Notes under the pieces: model-generated
Seen by the model: the letters and a program-made list of their open reading frames with translations, nothing else
The model's database searches: none
Told to the model about the DNA's origin: nothing
Shown here: piece after piece, positions 1 through 7,928 of the stretch
How positions within the stretch are numbered: the first letter of the stretch is position 1
Layout: each line of letters opens with the position of its first letter
Source: Bacteroidota bacterium
GTDB lineage: Bacteria; Bacteroidota; Bacteroidia; Bacteroidales; GCA-2711565
DNA: 64,000 nt
NCBI GenBank assembly: GCA_018816945.1
Contig: JAHIVC010000041.1
Span: forward strand, 30,226-94,225
Reading direction: 5' to 3'
Made by a program: the position numbers and the translations under genes

Positions 1-1
1 T

Positions 2-304
2 AACCGCACCAAACAAGTTATAGTTTTAAAAAACCATATCTCACACTCTCCTTATCCTGTGATTTTATGTGGAGATTTCAACGAATTGTCCTGCTCTTAT
101 AATTATAGATATCTCTCTGCCGGAATGCATGATGCTTTTGTTGATAGTGGCATTGGAATTGGAAAAACTTTTGCAAGCATTTTACCGGCATTCCGTATTG
201 ATTATATTCTTTTTGATCCGCATTTTAAATCTTTCGATTATGAGGAAATCAAAATTAATTTATCCGATCATTATCCCATAAAAACCAAATTAAATTTGAA
301 ATAA
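2..304 (+). CDS. Endonuclease/exonuclease/phosphatase family protein, C-terminal part (partial)
   Basis: The reading frame is open from the first bases of the window, so this is the 3' end of a gene that begins outside it. The visible part carries the GDFNE motif (the DNase I-like family Asp/Asn pair), then a segment ending in R-I-D-Y-I-L and the final SDHYPI, whose Asp-His is the family's catalytic/metal pair. Family members cut phosphodiester or phosphomonoester bonds in nucleic acids, phospholipids or other substrates. The missing N-terminus would be needed to tell which, and whether it is exported. uvrB follows about 50 bases later on the same strand. The family call is firm; the substrate is unknown. 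Confidence 0.85.
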   Translation, partial: NRTKQVIVLKNHISHSPYPVILCGDFNELSCSYNYRYLSAGMHDAFVDSGIGIGKTFASILPAFRIDYILFDPHFKSFDYEEIKINLSDHYPIKTKLNLK

Positions 305-355
305 TACAGAAGTTGATTTGATGAATTCGTATTTTTGAATTCCAGTATAAAATAT

Positions 356-2362
356 ATGAAATTCGAGCTTACTTCTGATTTTGAACCGACCGGGGATCAA
401 CCCGAAGCTATCAAACAACTGATGGAAGGTGTTTTGCGTGGCGATAAAGCACAAACCCTTTTAGGTGTTACAGGTTCGGGTAAAACGTTTACCATTGCCA
501 ATGTAATTAATCAGCTTAACAGGCCTATTTTGGTTTTGAGTCATAACAAAACGCTTGCAGCCCAACTTTATGGCGAATTCAAACAGTTTTTTCCGAATAA
601 CGCAGTAGAGTATTTCGTTTCCTATTACGACTATTATCAACCTGAAGCATACCTACCGGTAACAAATACTTATATTGAAAAAGATCTTTCAATAAATGAT
701 GAAATTGAGAAATTAAGATTAAGCACCACATCATCCTTACTATCGGGAAGAAGGGATGTAATTGTTGTTTCATCAGTCTCATGTATTTATGGTATTGGAA
801 ATCCCGATGATTTTACAAATAATGTGATTCGTTTGAAATTAGGGGACAAAATCGGCAGAAATGTTTTTTTGCATGCCTTGGTTACAAGCTTATACTCACG
901 AAATGAAATTGCGTTAAACAGGAGTAACTTCAGGGTAAAAGGAGATACGGTGGACGTTTTCCCGGCCTATTCAGATATCTGTTATCGCATCGTTTTCTGG
1001 GGAGATGAAATTGAAGAACTTGAAACCTTCGATCCTGTTACGGGCAAATCTATTTTATCGATGGAGGACATGACCATTTATCCGGCAAATATATTCGTCA
1101 CCTCTAAAGATAAAATGATACAGTCTATTTATAACATCCAAGATGACTTGGTAAAACAAGTGGCCTATTTCAAAGAAATTGGAAAAAACCTGGAGGCAAA
1201 ACGGCTTGAAGACAGAGTAACCTACGATTTGGAAATGATGCGGGAACTGGGATATTGCTCAGGAATTGAGAACTATTCCAGATATTTTGACGGACGTGAC
1301 ACCGGTAGTCGCCCCTTCTGTTTGATCGATTATTTTCCGGATGATTTTTTGTTGGTTGTTGATGAAAGTCATGTGACGATTCCTCAGGTAAGAGCAATGT
1401 ACGGTGGAGATCGATCACGGAAGCATAATCTTGTAGAATATGGATTCAGACTGCCTTCAGCCATGGATAACAGGCCTCTTAAATTCGATGAATTTGAGAG
1501 TATAATTGGTCAAGCCATATATGTAAGTGCAACCCCTGCCGATTATGAATTAATGCTTTCGGATGGTATTTATGTCGAACAAATAATCAGGCCGACCGGG
1601 CTATTGGATCCGGTTATTGAAGTACGCCCAAGTCAAAATCAGATTGATGATTTGCTTCATGAAATAGAAAGAGTAGTGAGCCAAAATGAACGTGTTTTGA
1701 TTACGACCCTTACCAAAAGAATGGCGGAAGAACTTACAAAATACATGACTCGTCTGAACATCAAATGCAGTTATATTCATTCGGACGTAGAAACGCTTGA
1801 TCGGGTTGAAATTTTAAGAGACTTAAGACTTGGTGTTTACGACGTATTGGTTGGCGTAAATTTATTAAGAGAAGGCCTGGATTTACCGGAAGTCGCGCTC
1901 GTTGCAATTTTGGATGCGGATAAGGAGGGATTCCTCAGATCAGCAAGGTCACTGACACAAACGGCCGGGCGGGCTGCCCGAAATTTGGGAAGCAGAGTAA
2001 TTATGTACGCTGATAAAATTACAAAGTCGATGCAAATAACCATGGATGAAACTGATAGGAGAAGGGAAAAACAAATTGCATACAATACTAAATATAATAT
2101 TACGCCAACACAGATCACCAAGTCCAGAGAGTCAATTATGGGACAATCTGCTGTTGCCAATACAAAAGCATACATTAAATCTTTTGAACATACCATTGCA
2201 GCTGATCCTGTCGTAAAATATATGAATAAAGATCAGATCAACAAAGCTATTCAGAATAATAAGAAACAAATGGAAGCAGCAGTAAAAGAACTTGACTTCA
2301 TAACAGCCGCAAGACTAAGGGATGAAATAAACGATTTAAAAAAATTGTTAGCCGAAAAATAA
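356..2362 (+). CDS. uvrB: Excinuclease ABC subunit UvrB
   Basis: UvrB is the damage-verifying helicase-like subunit of nucleotide excision repair; it loads from UvrA onto DNA and recruits UvrC. The Walker A motif GVTGSGKT is at residues 37-44, the beta-hairpin region YDYYQPEAYLP starts at about 91, the DESH Walker B box is at 336-339, and the C-terminal UVR domain that contacts UvrC occupies about the last 46 residues. At 668 residues it has the normal length. An upstream TTG at 335 is in frame, but the ATG at 356 gives the usual N-terminus (MKFELTSDFEP). uvrA and uvrC are not in the window. No defect seen. Confidence 0.97.
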   Translation: MKFELTSDFEPTGDQPEAIKQLMEGVLRGDKAQTLLGVTGSGKTFTIANVINQLNRPILVLSHNKTLAAQLYGEFKQFFPNNAVEYFVSYYDYYQPEAYLPVTNTYIEKDLSINDEIEKLRLSTTSSLLSGRRDVIVVSSVSCIYGIGNPDDFTNNVIRLKLGDKIGRNVFLHALVTSLYSRNEIALNRSNFRVKGDTVDVFPAYSDICYRIVFWGDEIEELETFDPVTGKSILSMEDMTIYPANIFVTSKDKMIQSIYNIQDDLVKQVAYFKEIGKNLEAKRLEDRVTYDLEMMRELGYCSGIENYSRYFDGRDTGSRPFCLIDYFPDDFLLVVDESHVTIPQVRAMYGGDRSRKHNLVEYGFRLPSAMDNRPLKFDEFESIIGQAIYVSATPADYELMLSDGIYVEQIIRPTGLLDPVIEVRPSQNQIDDLLHEIERVVSQNERVLITTLTKRMAEELTKYMTRLNIKCSYIHSDVETLDRVEILRDLRLGVYDVLVGVNLLREGLDLPEVALVAILDADKEGFLRSARSLTQTAGRAARNLGSRVIMYADKITKSMQITMDETDRRREKQIAYNTKYNITPTQITKSRESIMGQSAVANTKAYIKSFEHTIAADPVVKYMNKDQINKAIQNNKKQMEAAVKELDFITAARLRDEINDLKKLLAEK

Positions 2363-2507
2363 TGCAAACTCATTTTTTGTATTTATTAACTATTTTTTGT
2401 AGATAAATTATTACAAACATAGATGTCCAATAACTAAAATATACTATTTTTACATCAAATTAATTTGGCTCGAACTGAGTCTTGCGCGAATATTAAATAC
2501 TAACTAC

Positions 2508-2882
2508 ATGAAAAAAAAGATTCTTATTATTGACGATGAGCTCAGCATCCGTATGTTATTGGAGAATTTCCTTAAAAGGGAATACAATGTTGTGACAAAG
2601 AATGACGGGATGGAAGGACTAACTTGGTTGGAAGAAGGGAATATACCTGATTTAATAGTAGCTGACATACAAATGCCTAATTTGGATGGATATGATTTCA
2701 TTAAAAATTTGCGCGCAAGTGGTTATTTTAAGCACATCCCATTAATCATGTTATCTGGAATAGAAAGTACAGCGGAGAAAATTAAATGCTTAAAATTGGG
2801 TGCCGACGATTATATCGTAAAACCATTTAATCCTGAAGAGTTATCCATCAGAATTGAATTACTCATCTCTAGGAAATCATAA
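2508..2882 (+). CDS. Single-domain response regulator (CheY-like receiver)
   Basis: A stand-alone receiver domain of 124 residues with no output domain. All key positions are present: acidic pair D9-D10, phosphoacceptor D53 in ADIQMP, Ser at 83 and Lys at 105 in VKPF. It should therefore be phosphorylatable by a histidine kinase and act by binding a partner protein. It stops 23 bases before the ATG of the receiver-sugar transferase fusion gene, so the two are probably co-transcribed, which suggests a role in controlling polysaccharide synthesis (inference). No kinase gene is adjacent; the nearest hybrid kinases in the window lie after the polysaccharide locus at 26815 and 29334. Confidence 0.9.
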   Translation: MKKKILIIDDELSIRMLLENFLKREYNVVTKNDGMEGLTWLEEGNIPDLIVADIQMPNLDGYDFIKNLRASGYFKHIPLIMLSGIESTAEKIKCLKLGADDYIVKPFNPEELSIRIELLISRKS

Positions 2883-2905
2883 TTCAATCGTTAACTTTGA
2901 ATTTG

Positions 2906-4114
2906 ATGGAAAACGGAACTAAAAAGAAATTAAATATTCTTTATATCGGTGGCAATCAGGAAGTCATCAAGAAATATCAGGATTCGTCCCTTCTTTTCGG
3001 TATTATTTTAACTGAAAATGGACTTGAGGCGATCAATAAACTTAGGACTCTTGAGGAATTGGATGGGATAATTTCAGAGGCACATCTACCAGGCATAAAT
3101 GGGATAGAAGTTTTCAGAATGATCAGAAATGAAGGCATGCACCCTAAAACGCCATTTATTCTCATTACACACGAACAGGACGAGAAGCTTTATAAACTTG
3201 CAATTAAAGAACGAATTGATGATTTTTACATCATTCCGATAAATATTGAGGAAATTTATACCCGTATTGAATTTCTAAAATCTTTTAAAGCAAATTACTC
3301 AAAAGAGAAGGTTACAAAAAAGAACGTTCATGATTATAGTGTGCCGATCATAAAACGATTATTTGACATCATGGTTTCAGGCTTCGCCTTATTGCTCCTA
3401 TCTCCTGTTTTTATTTTTGCTGCCCTTGCAATCAGGCTTGAATCAAAAGGTAAGGTTTACTACACATCAAAAAGAGTAGGTACTGGATATAAAATATTCG
3501 ATTTTTACAAATTCAGATCAATGTATCATGGATCGGATGCCAGATTGAAAGAATTAGATCATCTCAATCAATATTCTAAAAACAATCATGAACAGGATTC
3601 GAATAATGCAGACGATTATTTAAAGAATCAATGTCCAAGGTGTTCAAAGTTAAAGAAAGGACTCTATTGCTCACCCACTCTTTATACAGGTGGACATAAA
3701 GTTTGCGAATATTGGTACAATGAACTTAAAAAATCTTCTGAATCATCAACATTTATTAAAATTAAAGATGACCCACGCGTAACCAAGATTGGGAAGATTA
3801 TTAGAAACACAAGCATTGATGAACTCCCTCAATTAATCAATGTTTTAAAAGGCGATATGTCGATTGTTGGTAATCGGCCATTGCCTTTATACGAAGCTGA
3901 ATTATTAACATCCGACGATTGGAGTGAAAGGTTCTTAGGTCCGGCTGGAATTACTGGACTATGGCAAGTAGAATTGAGAGGAAGAAAGGGCGAAATGTCT
4001 GAAGAAGAACGGAAAGTTTTAGACAATCATTATGCTAAAACTTATTCTTTTTGGGGTGATATTAAGCTGATATTGCGAACAATTCCAGCTCTTTTTCAAA
4101 AAGAAAACGTATAA
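2906..4114 (+). CDS. Pseudo-receiver fused to undecaprenyl-phosphate sugar-1-phosphate transferase (WbaP/WcaJ-like priming enzyme)
   Basis: Residues about 9-128 fold-match a receiver domain, but the acidic pair is G15-G16, the phosphoacceptor Asp is E58 and the conserved Lys is I110; only T88 is kept. Residues about 148-402 are a bacterial sugar transferase: KRLFDI and a hydrophobic membrane segment (about 153-176), RVGTGYKIFDFYKFRSM (190-206), the catalytic Asp-Glu dyad D305-E306 in SIDELPQ, and GPAGITGLWQV (345-355). Such enzymes move a sugar-1-phosphate from a UDP-sugar to undecaprenyl phosphate at the inner membrane. A loop of about 75 residues after FRSM holds C243, C246, C255 and C267, a possible zinc site. 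The ATG at 2906 was chosen over an upstream in-frame TTG (2897). The usual Wzc-type or transmembrane N-terminal parts of WbaP are absent. The sugar is unknown. Confidence 0.88.
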   Translation: MENGTKKKLNILYIGGNQEVIKKYQDSSLLFGIILTENGLEAINKLRTLEELDGIISEAHLPGINGIEVFRMIRNEGMHPKTPFILITHEQDEKLYKLAIKERIDDFYIIPINIEEIYTRIEFLKSFKANYSKEKVTKKNVHDYSVPIIKRLFDIMVSGFALLLLSPVFIFAALAIRLESKGKVYYTSKRVGTGYKIFDFYKFRSMYHGSDARLKELDHLNQYSKNNHEQDSNNADDYLKNQCPRCSKLKKGLYCSPTLYTGGHKVCEYWYNELKKSSESSTFIKIKDDPRVTKIGKIIRNTSIDELPQLINVLKGDMSIVGNRPLPLYEAELLTSDDWSERFLGPAGITGLWQVELRGRKGEMSEEERKVLDNHYAKTYSFWGDIKLILRTIPALFQKENV

Positions 4115-4305
4115 TAGTTTACTTTTTGAATTTACAAACAGTTCTTATATAGGTAAATTTTAACATATTACATAATACTTAACTGTTAAAAACTCTTTAA
4201 TAACTATTTGAATTTGCCTTAATTATTTATCATAAAATAATTGTAGTTTGTTTAGTTGAAAATTTATAATTTTAAATATCATAATTCTTCGAAAAAACAG
4301 AACCC

Positions 4306-5076
4306 ATGGTTTGTTGGAATAAACTCTTAATAAAAATATCAGTTCCTCTTTTTTTCATTGCCTTTACTTCTGTTGTGGAAGCTCAAGTGATAGACAGTTC
4401 GATGTTTTTTAATCCAATTAGAGATAACATAGCGCAAAAGCTGCCTCCTCTTGAAGCCCTTATTGATTCAGCTATTGCTAATTCGCCACAAATTAAAATG
4501 GATGAATTAAATGCAGATTTCACAAGATATGAAATTATATCCGCTAAAAGACAATGGCTTCAGCATTGGGGATTAGACATGATTGTTAATTATGGTAATT
4601 ACCTCTATAGTGAACGTGATGAGTTTGTAAAAAAGACCCAATTTTATCTTTATGAATCGAGAAGGCTTAACTATGGAGCCGGGATTTATGTTAGAATGCC
4701 TATTTTTTATGCTGTGGACCGAAAAAATGAGATTAATAAAAAGAAAAAATACAGAGAAATAGCCATTGTTAACAGAGAAATTCATGTAAGGGTTATTAGA
4801 CAAGAAGTTATTGCAACATATAACATATTAATGCAACAACAGGAAATTTTAAAAATAACCAATGATTATCAGCAAGTTGCTGATATGATGATGCGTAACG
4901 CAGAAAATATGTTCTTAATAGGTGATATACCGCCTGAAGAATATGCCCGACAAAAAGATTATCAAACCAGGGGAGCTACTGATTACGCCTTAACGGTAGG
5001 AAGATTTAATAGTGCGTATACTTTACTTGAGGAATTAGTAGGTATCAGGTTTAATCTCATTAATGTATTAAAATAA
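4306..5076 (+). CDS. Short TolC-like outer membrane protein of the polysaccharide export system
   Basis: A signal peptide (hydrophobic stretch ending in VVEAQ near residue 27) is followed by the TolC-type start LPPLEALIDSAIANSP and long helical segments. At 256 residues it is about half the length of a classical TolC protomer, so it appears to hold one helical hairpin repeat rather than two. Its stop codon shares a base with the start codon of the following LysM/Wzc-like gene, so the two are translationally coupled and probably work together. No Wza-type (Poly_export/SLBB) protein is present in the locus, so this protein may supply the outer-membrane part (inference). It could instead be only a periplasmic scaffold, because strand content for a barrel is unclear. 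Confidence 0.7.
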   Translation: MVCWNKLLIKISVPLFFIAFTSVVEAQVIDSSMFFNPIRDNIAQKLPPLEALIDSAIANSPQIKMDELNADFTRYEIISAKRQWLQHWGLDMIVNYGNYLYSERDEFVKKTQFYLYESRRLNYGAGIYVRMPIFYAVDRKNEINKKKKYREIAIVNREIHVRVIRQEVIATYNILMQQQEILKITNDYQQVADMMMRNAENMFLIGDIPPEEYARQKDYQTRGATDYALTVGRFNSAYTLLEELVGIRFNLINVLK

Positions 5077-7928
5077 TGGATTTACACAAAGTTATACAAC
5101 TGATAAAAAGACATTTGTTTTTACTTATTGCGATACCATTATCCATGGCATTACTCGTATACATATTCACGCGTAATCAAGCAAAAACCTATTCTTCAGA
5201 AGTTATTATTTATACAGGGATTGCCACCGGTTATTCAATTGAATCGACAAACAGTAGGTCTGTCGATTATTTTTCAACAAATATCCAATTTGATAATCTA
5301 ATAAATCTCATTAAAGCAAATCAAACGATTGAGAATACGGCGATACGACTCTTAGCCCAAGATATCTCACTTGAAGAACCCAATCCACAATATATCTCAG
5401 CCAGTAATCATGCCACATTACACCAAATTGTTCCAAAACACGTAAAAGACTTGGTAGTAAAAAATGGAAAGATGGGATTGGCAAGAGATAAAGAAGAGCA
5501 AATAAGAAGACTTGAACAGGAAATACAAGGACTTGAACAACAAATTTCGTCAAAAAAATCAAACGAATTATTAGGCGCCACATCCAACACTTCAAATACT
5601 TCTACTCAACCTCAGACTAATATAGATAAATCGGATAATAGTATATTTCACACCGTACGCCCCGGTGAAACCTTATACTCTATTGCTGCGATGTATAATA
5701 TCAGTGCAGGCGAAATTGTGGATCAAAATAATTTGAGAAATAATTCAGTAAATGTGGGACAAACTTTGATTATTCATAAAGAACTTCCTACCGACTATTT
5801 ATATCACATTGTAAAACCGGGAGAAAATGTTTACACTATATCCCGGCTATATAATACAAGTATCAATGATATCAGAAGGCAAAATAATCTATATTCAGAT
5901 GATTTGATTGTTGGCAACAGACTTATGATAAAAAAGATTACTCCAACTGCCTCAGGGTATACTGATAATTCAACCAATCAAATTAATACCTCAACGGTAA
6001 TCATTAACCCGGACGAAGCAAAGATTGATTTTAGCAGGTTTGAATGGCCATATAAAAAAGACCCTGTAATACCTCCTTATATCAGAAAGGATGACTTTTA
6101 TCATACAGTTGATAATTTCACTAATTATTATAATTCCAGCGATACAAATTTTATTTACGAATTGCTGCATTATAATCATCCTCATTATAGTGTTGCAAGT
6201 ATTAAGTCTAATTCCGGAGTTTACAGAGTAAGCAATTCCGATTTTATTCGAGTTTCATATCAGGCAGATGATCCCGGTATTTGTCAACAAACACTTAAAA
6301 TACTGGCTGAAGTATTCATAAAGAACTACACCATGCTGAAATCAAATGAAACAGATGAAGTTGTAGCATATTACCAAAGAAAAGTGGAAGAAGCTGATGC
6401 AAAGTTACAGGATGCTGAAGATAGGCTTCTTGAATTTAACAAAGAAAATAATATTATTAACTATTATGAGCAAAGTAAATACATTGCGGCACAAAAGGAA
6501 GATTTAGATCTTTACTATCAAAACGAACAAATTAGGCTTGCATCAGCTTCAGCTGCTTTACGAGAACTGAAAACAAAACTGATGGGAAAAGACAGCATCT
6601 ATTTAAAGAGCGATATCATCATGCAAAAAATGAAACGGATCTCAGAAATATCTGAACTGGTTATCATTAATGAAATATCTACCGAATATGACCCCTACAT
6701 TGGCTCTAATCTGGTTAACCTAAAAGCTGAAGCCAAAAGAATTAAGGATGAGGTAAAGGCCCATGTTGATCAATTATTTTTATATTCCAGATCAAATGAA
6801 GGAATCCCCATTAAAGATTTACTTGTGGAGTACATGAACAATAACATTTCTTTCGTTGAAGCTCAGGCAAGTTTACGGGTACTTAGTAATAGAAAACAAG
6901 ATTTCACGCGTATCTATCAAATTTTTGCTCCTTTAGGTGCTATGTTAAAACGGATTGAAAGAGAAATAAGTGTAGCGGAGCAATCTTATCTGGAGTTTTT
7001 GCATAGTTTCAATGTGGCAAAAATGGAACAACAAAACAATTTACTATCTTCCAATATTAAAATTGTTGATGAGCCATCGTTCCCACTGCAGGCAAATCCA
7101 TCACGAACCAAACTATTGATCTTAGTAGCAGGCGTATTTGGATTCTTCATTGTCGCCTTCATAATTTTAATGCTTGAGTATTTTGATACCAGTGTTAAAA
7201 ATCCATCGGCAGTTGAAAAATCAACAAATCTTAAATTAGCCGGTGCATATCCTATCGTGGAACCCGGTCGGGATTGTTCATATACCTGTAACCGTCTGAC
7301 GGAAATGCTTTTACAACAAATAAAATTGCATATCACCCATAATTCAATATTCACCTCCGAAAAGCCATACCTGATTTTAATATTTAGTACTCAGCGACAA
7401 GTTGGGAAAACAACTGTTGCAACAGCACTAATTAATAAACTGCGTTCTTATGGCGAAAAAGTATTGTTTTTGAATTATTCAAAAGATGAAACAACTACTG
7501 AGGGCAATGATTTTGACAGTACCATTACCTACCAAATCGATAATAAATTTGTGGAAATCAAACATATTAATGAGTTATTGCTAAGTAATTACCTTAGACA
7601 AGACAATTATAAGTATGATTATATTTTCTTAGAAATCCCTGCAATTATTTTCAATTCATATCCATTTGAGTTAATGAGTTCAGTTGATGTACCGTTACTT
7701 ATCATTAAAGCAAATGACTATTGGAGAATTTCGGATTCTGCAGCACTAAAAACTATGCAGGAAGTATCAAGAGAAAAGCCCATGGTCGTTCTAAATCTAA
7801 CAGAACTGAACTCTTTAGATGATATAATCAATGATATTCCTGAAAATGAGCAAAGATCGTTAAGAAAAAAGTTAAAAACCATTATTACCTATCCTTTCAG
7901 ATTAAGGGTCAAGGTAAGGGTTGAATAA
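5076..7928 (+). CDS. Wzc-like polysaccharide co-polymerase with two LysM modules and degenerate kinase domain
   Basis: The layout is that of a Wzc/PCP-2a protein: N-terminal membrane segment (about 13-32), large periplasmic loop, second membrane segment (about 680-701), then a cytoplasmic P-loop domain. Inserted in the loop are two LysM modules (about 191-235 and 243-287), each beginning H-x-V-x-P-G-E, which normally bind N-acetylglucosamine-containing glycans such as peptidoglycan. A coiled-coil stretch near 140-160 precedes them. Walker A is kept (QVGKTT, K778), but the Walker A' Asp is missing (FLNYSK), the Walker B Asp is E853, and there is no C-terminal tyrosine cluster. Tyrosine-kinase activity is therefore doubtful. 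It overlaps the TolC-like gene by one base and the flippase gene by eight. The likely role is control of chain length and export of the locus polysaccharide. Confidence 0.88.
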   Translation: MDLHKVIQLIKRHLFLLIAIPLSMALLVYIFTRNQAKTYSSEVIIYTGIATGYSIESTNSRSVDYFSTNIQFDNLINLIKANQTIENTAIRLLAQDISLEEPNPQYISASNHATLHQIVPKHVKDLVVKNGKMGLARDKEEQIRRLEQEIQGLEQQISSKKSNELLGATSNTSNTSTQPQTNIDKSDNSIFHTVRPGETLYSIAAMYNISAGEIVDQNNLRNNSVNVGQTLIIHKELPTDYLYHIVKPGENVYTISRLYNTSINDIRRQNNLYSDDLIVGNRLMIKKITPTASGYTDNSTNQINTSTVIINPDEAKIDFSRFEWPYKKDPVIPPYIRKDDFYHTVDNFTNYYNSSDTNFIYELLHYNHPHYSVASIKSNSGVYRVSNSDFIRVSYQADDPGICQQTLKILAEVFIKNYTMLKSNETDEVVAYYQRKVEEADAKLQDAEDRLLEFNKENNIINYYEQSKYIAAQKEDLDLYYQNEQIRLASASAALRELKTKLMGKDSIYLKSDIIMQKMKRISEISELVIINEISTEYDPYIGSNLVNLKAEAKRIKDEVKAHVDQLFLYSRSNEGIPIKDLLVEYMNNNISFVEAQASLRVLSNRKQDFTRIYQIFAPLGAMLKRIEREISVAEQSYLEFLHSFNVAKMEQQNNLLSSNIKIVDEPSFPLQANPSRTKLLILVAGVFGFFIVAFIILMLEYFDTSVKNPSAVEKSTNLKLAGAYPIVEPGRDCSYTCNRLTEMLLQQIKLHITHNSIFTSEKPYLILIFSTQRQVGKTTVATALINKLRSYGEKVLFLNYSKDETTTEGNDFDSTITYQIDNKFVEIKHINELLLSNYLRQDNYKYDYIFLEIPAIIFNSYPFELMSSVDVPLLIIKANDYWRISDSAALKTMQEVSREKPMVVLNLTELNSLDDIINDIPENEQRSLRKKLKTIITYPFRLRVKVRVE

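Noticed and set aside
69..281. A 70-codon plus-strand frame at the window start
   Set aside because: It overlaps, in another frame, the endonuclease/exonuclease/phosphatase tail, which has clear motifs.
335..355. TTG start adding seven residues to UvrB
   Set aside because: The ATG at 356 gives the canonical UvrB N-terminus; no reason to extend.
1837..2196. A 119-codon minus-strand open frame inside uvrB
   Set aside because: It is the mirror of a conserved helicase-coding region, has no family signature, and uvrB is intact over the same bases.
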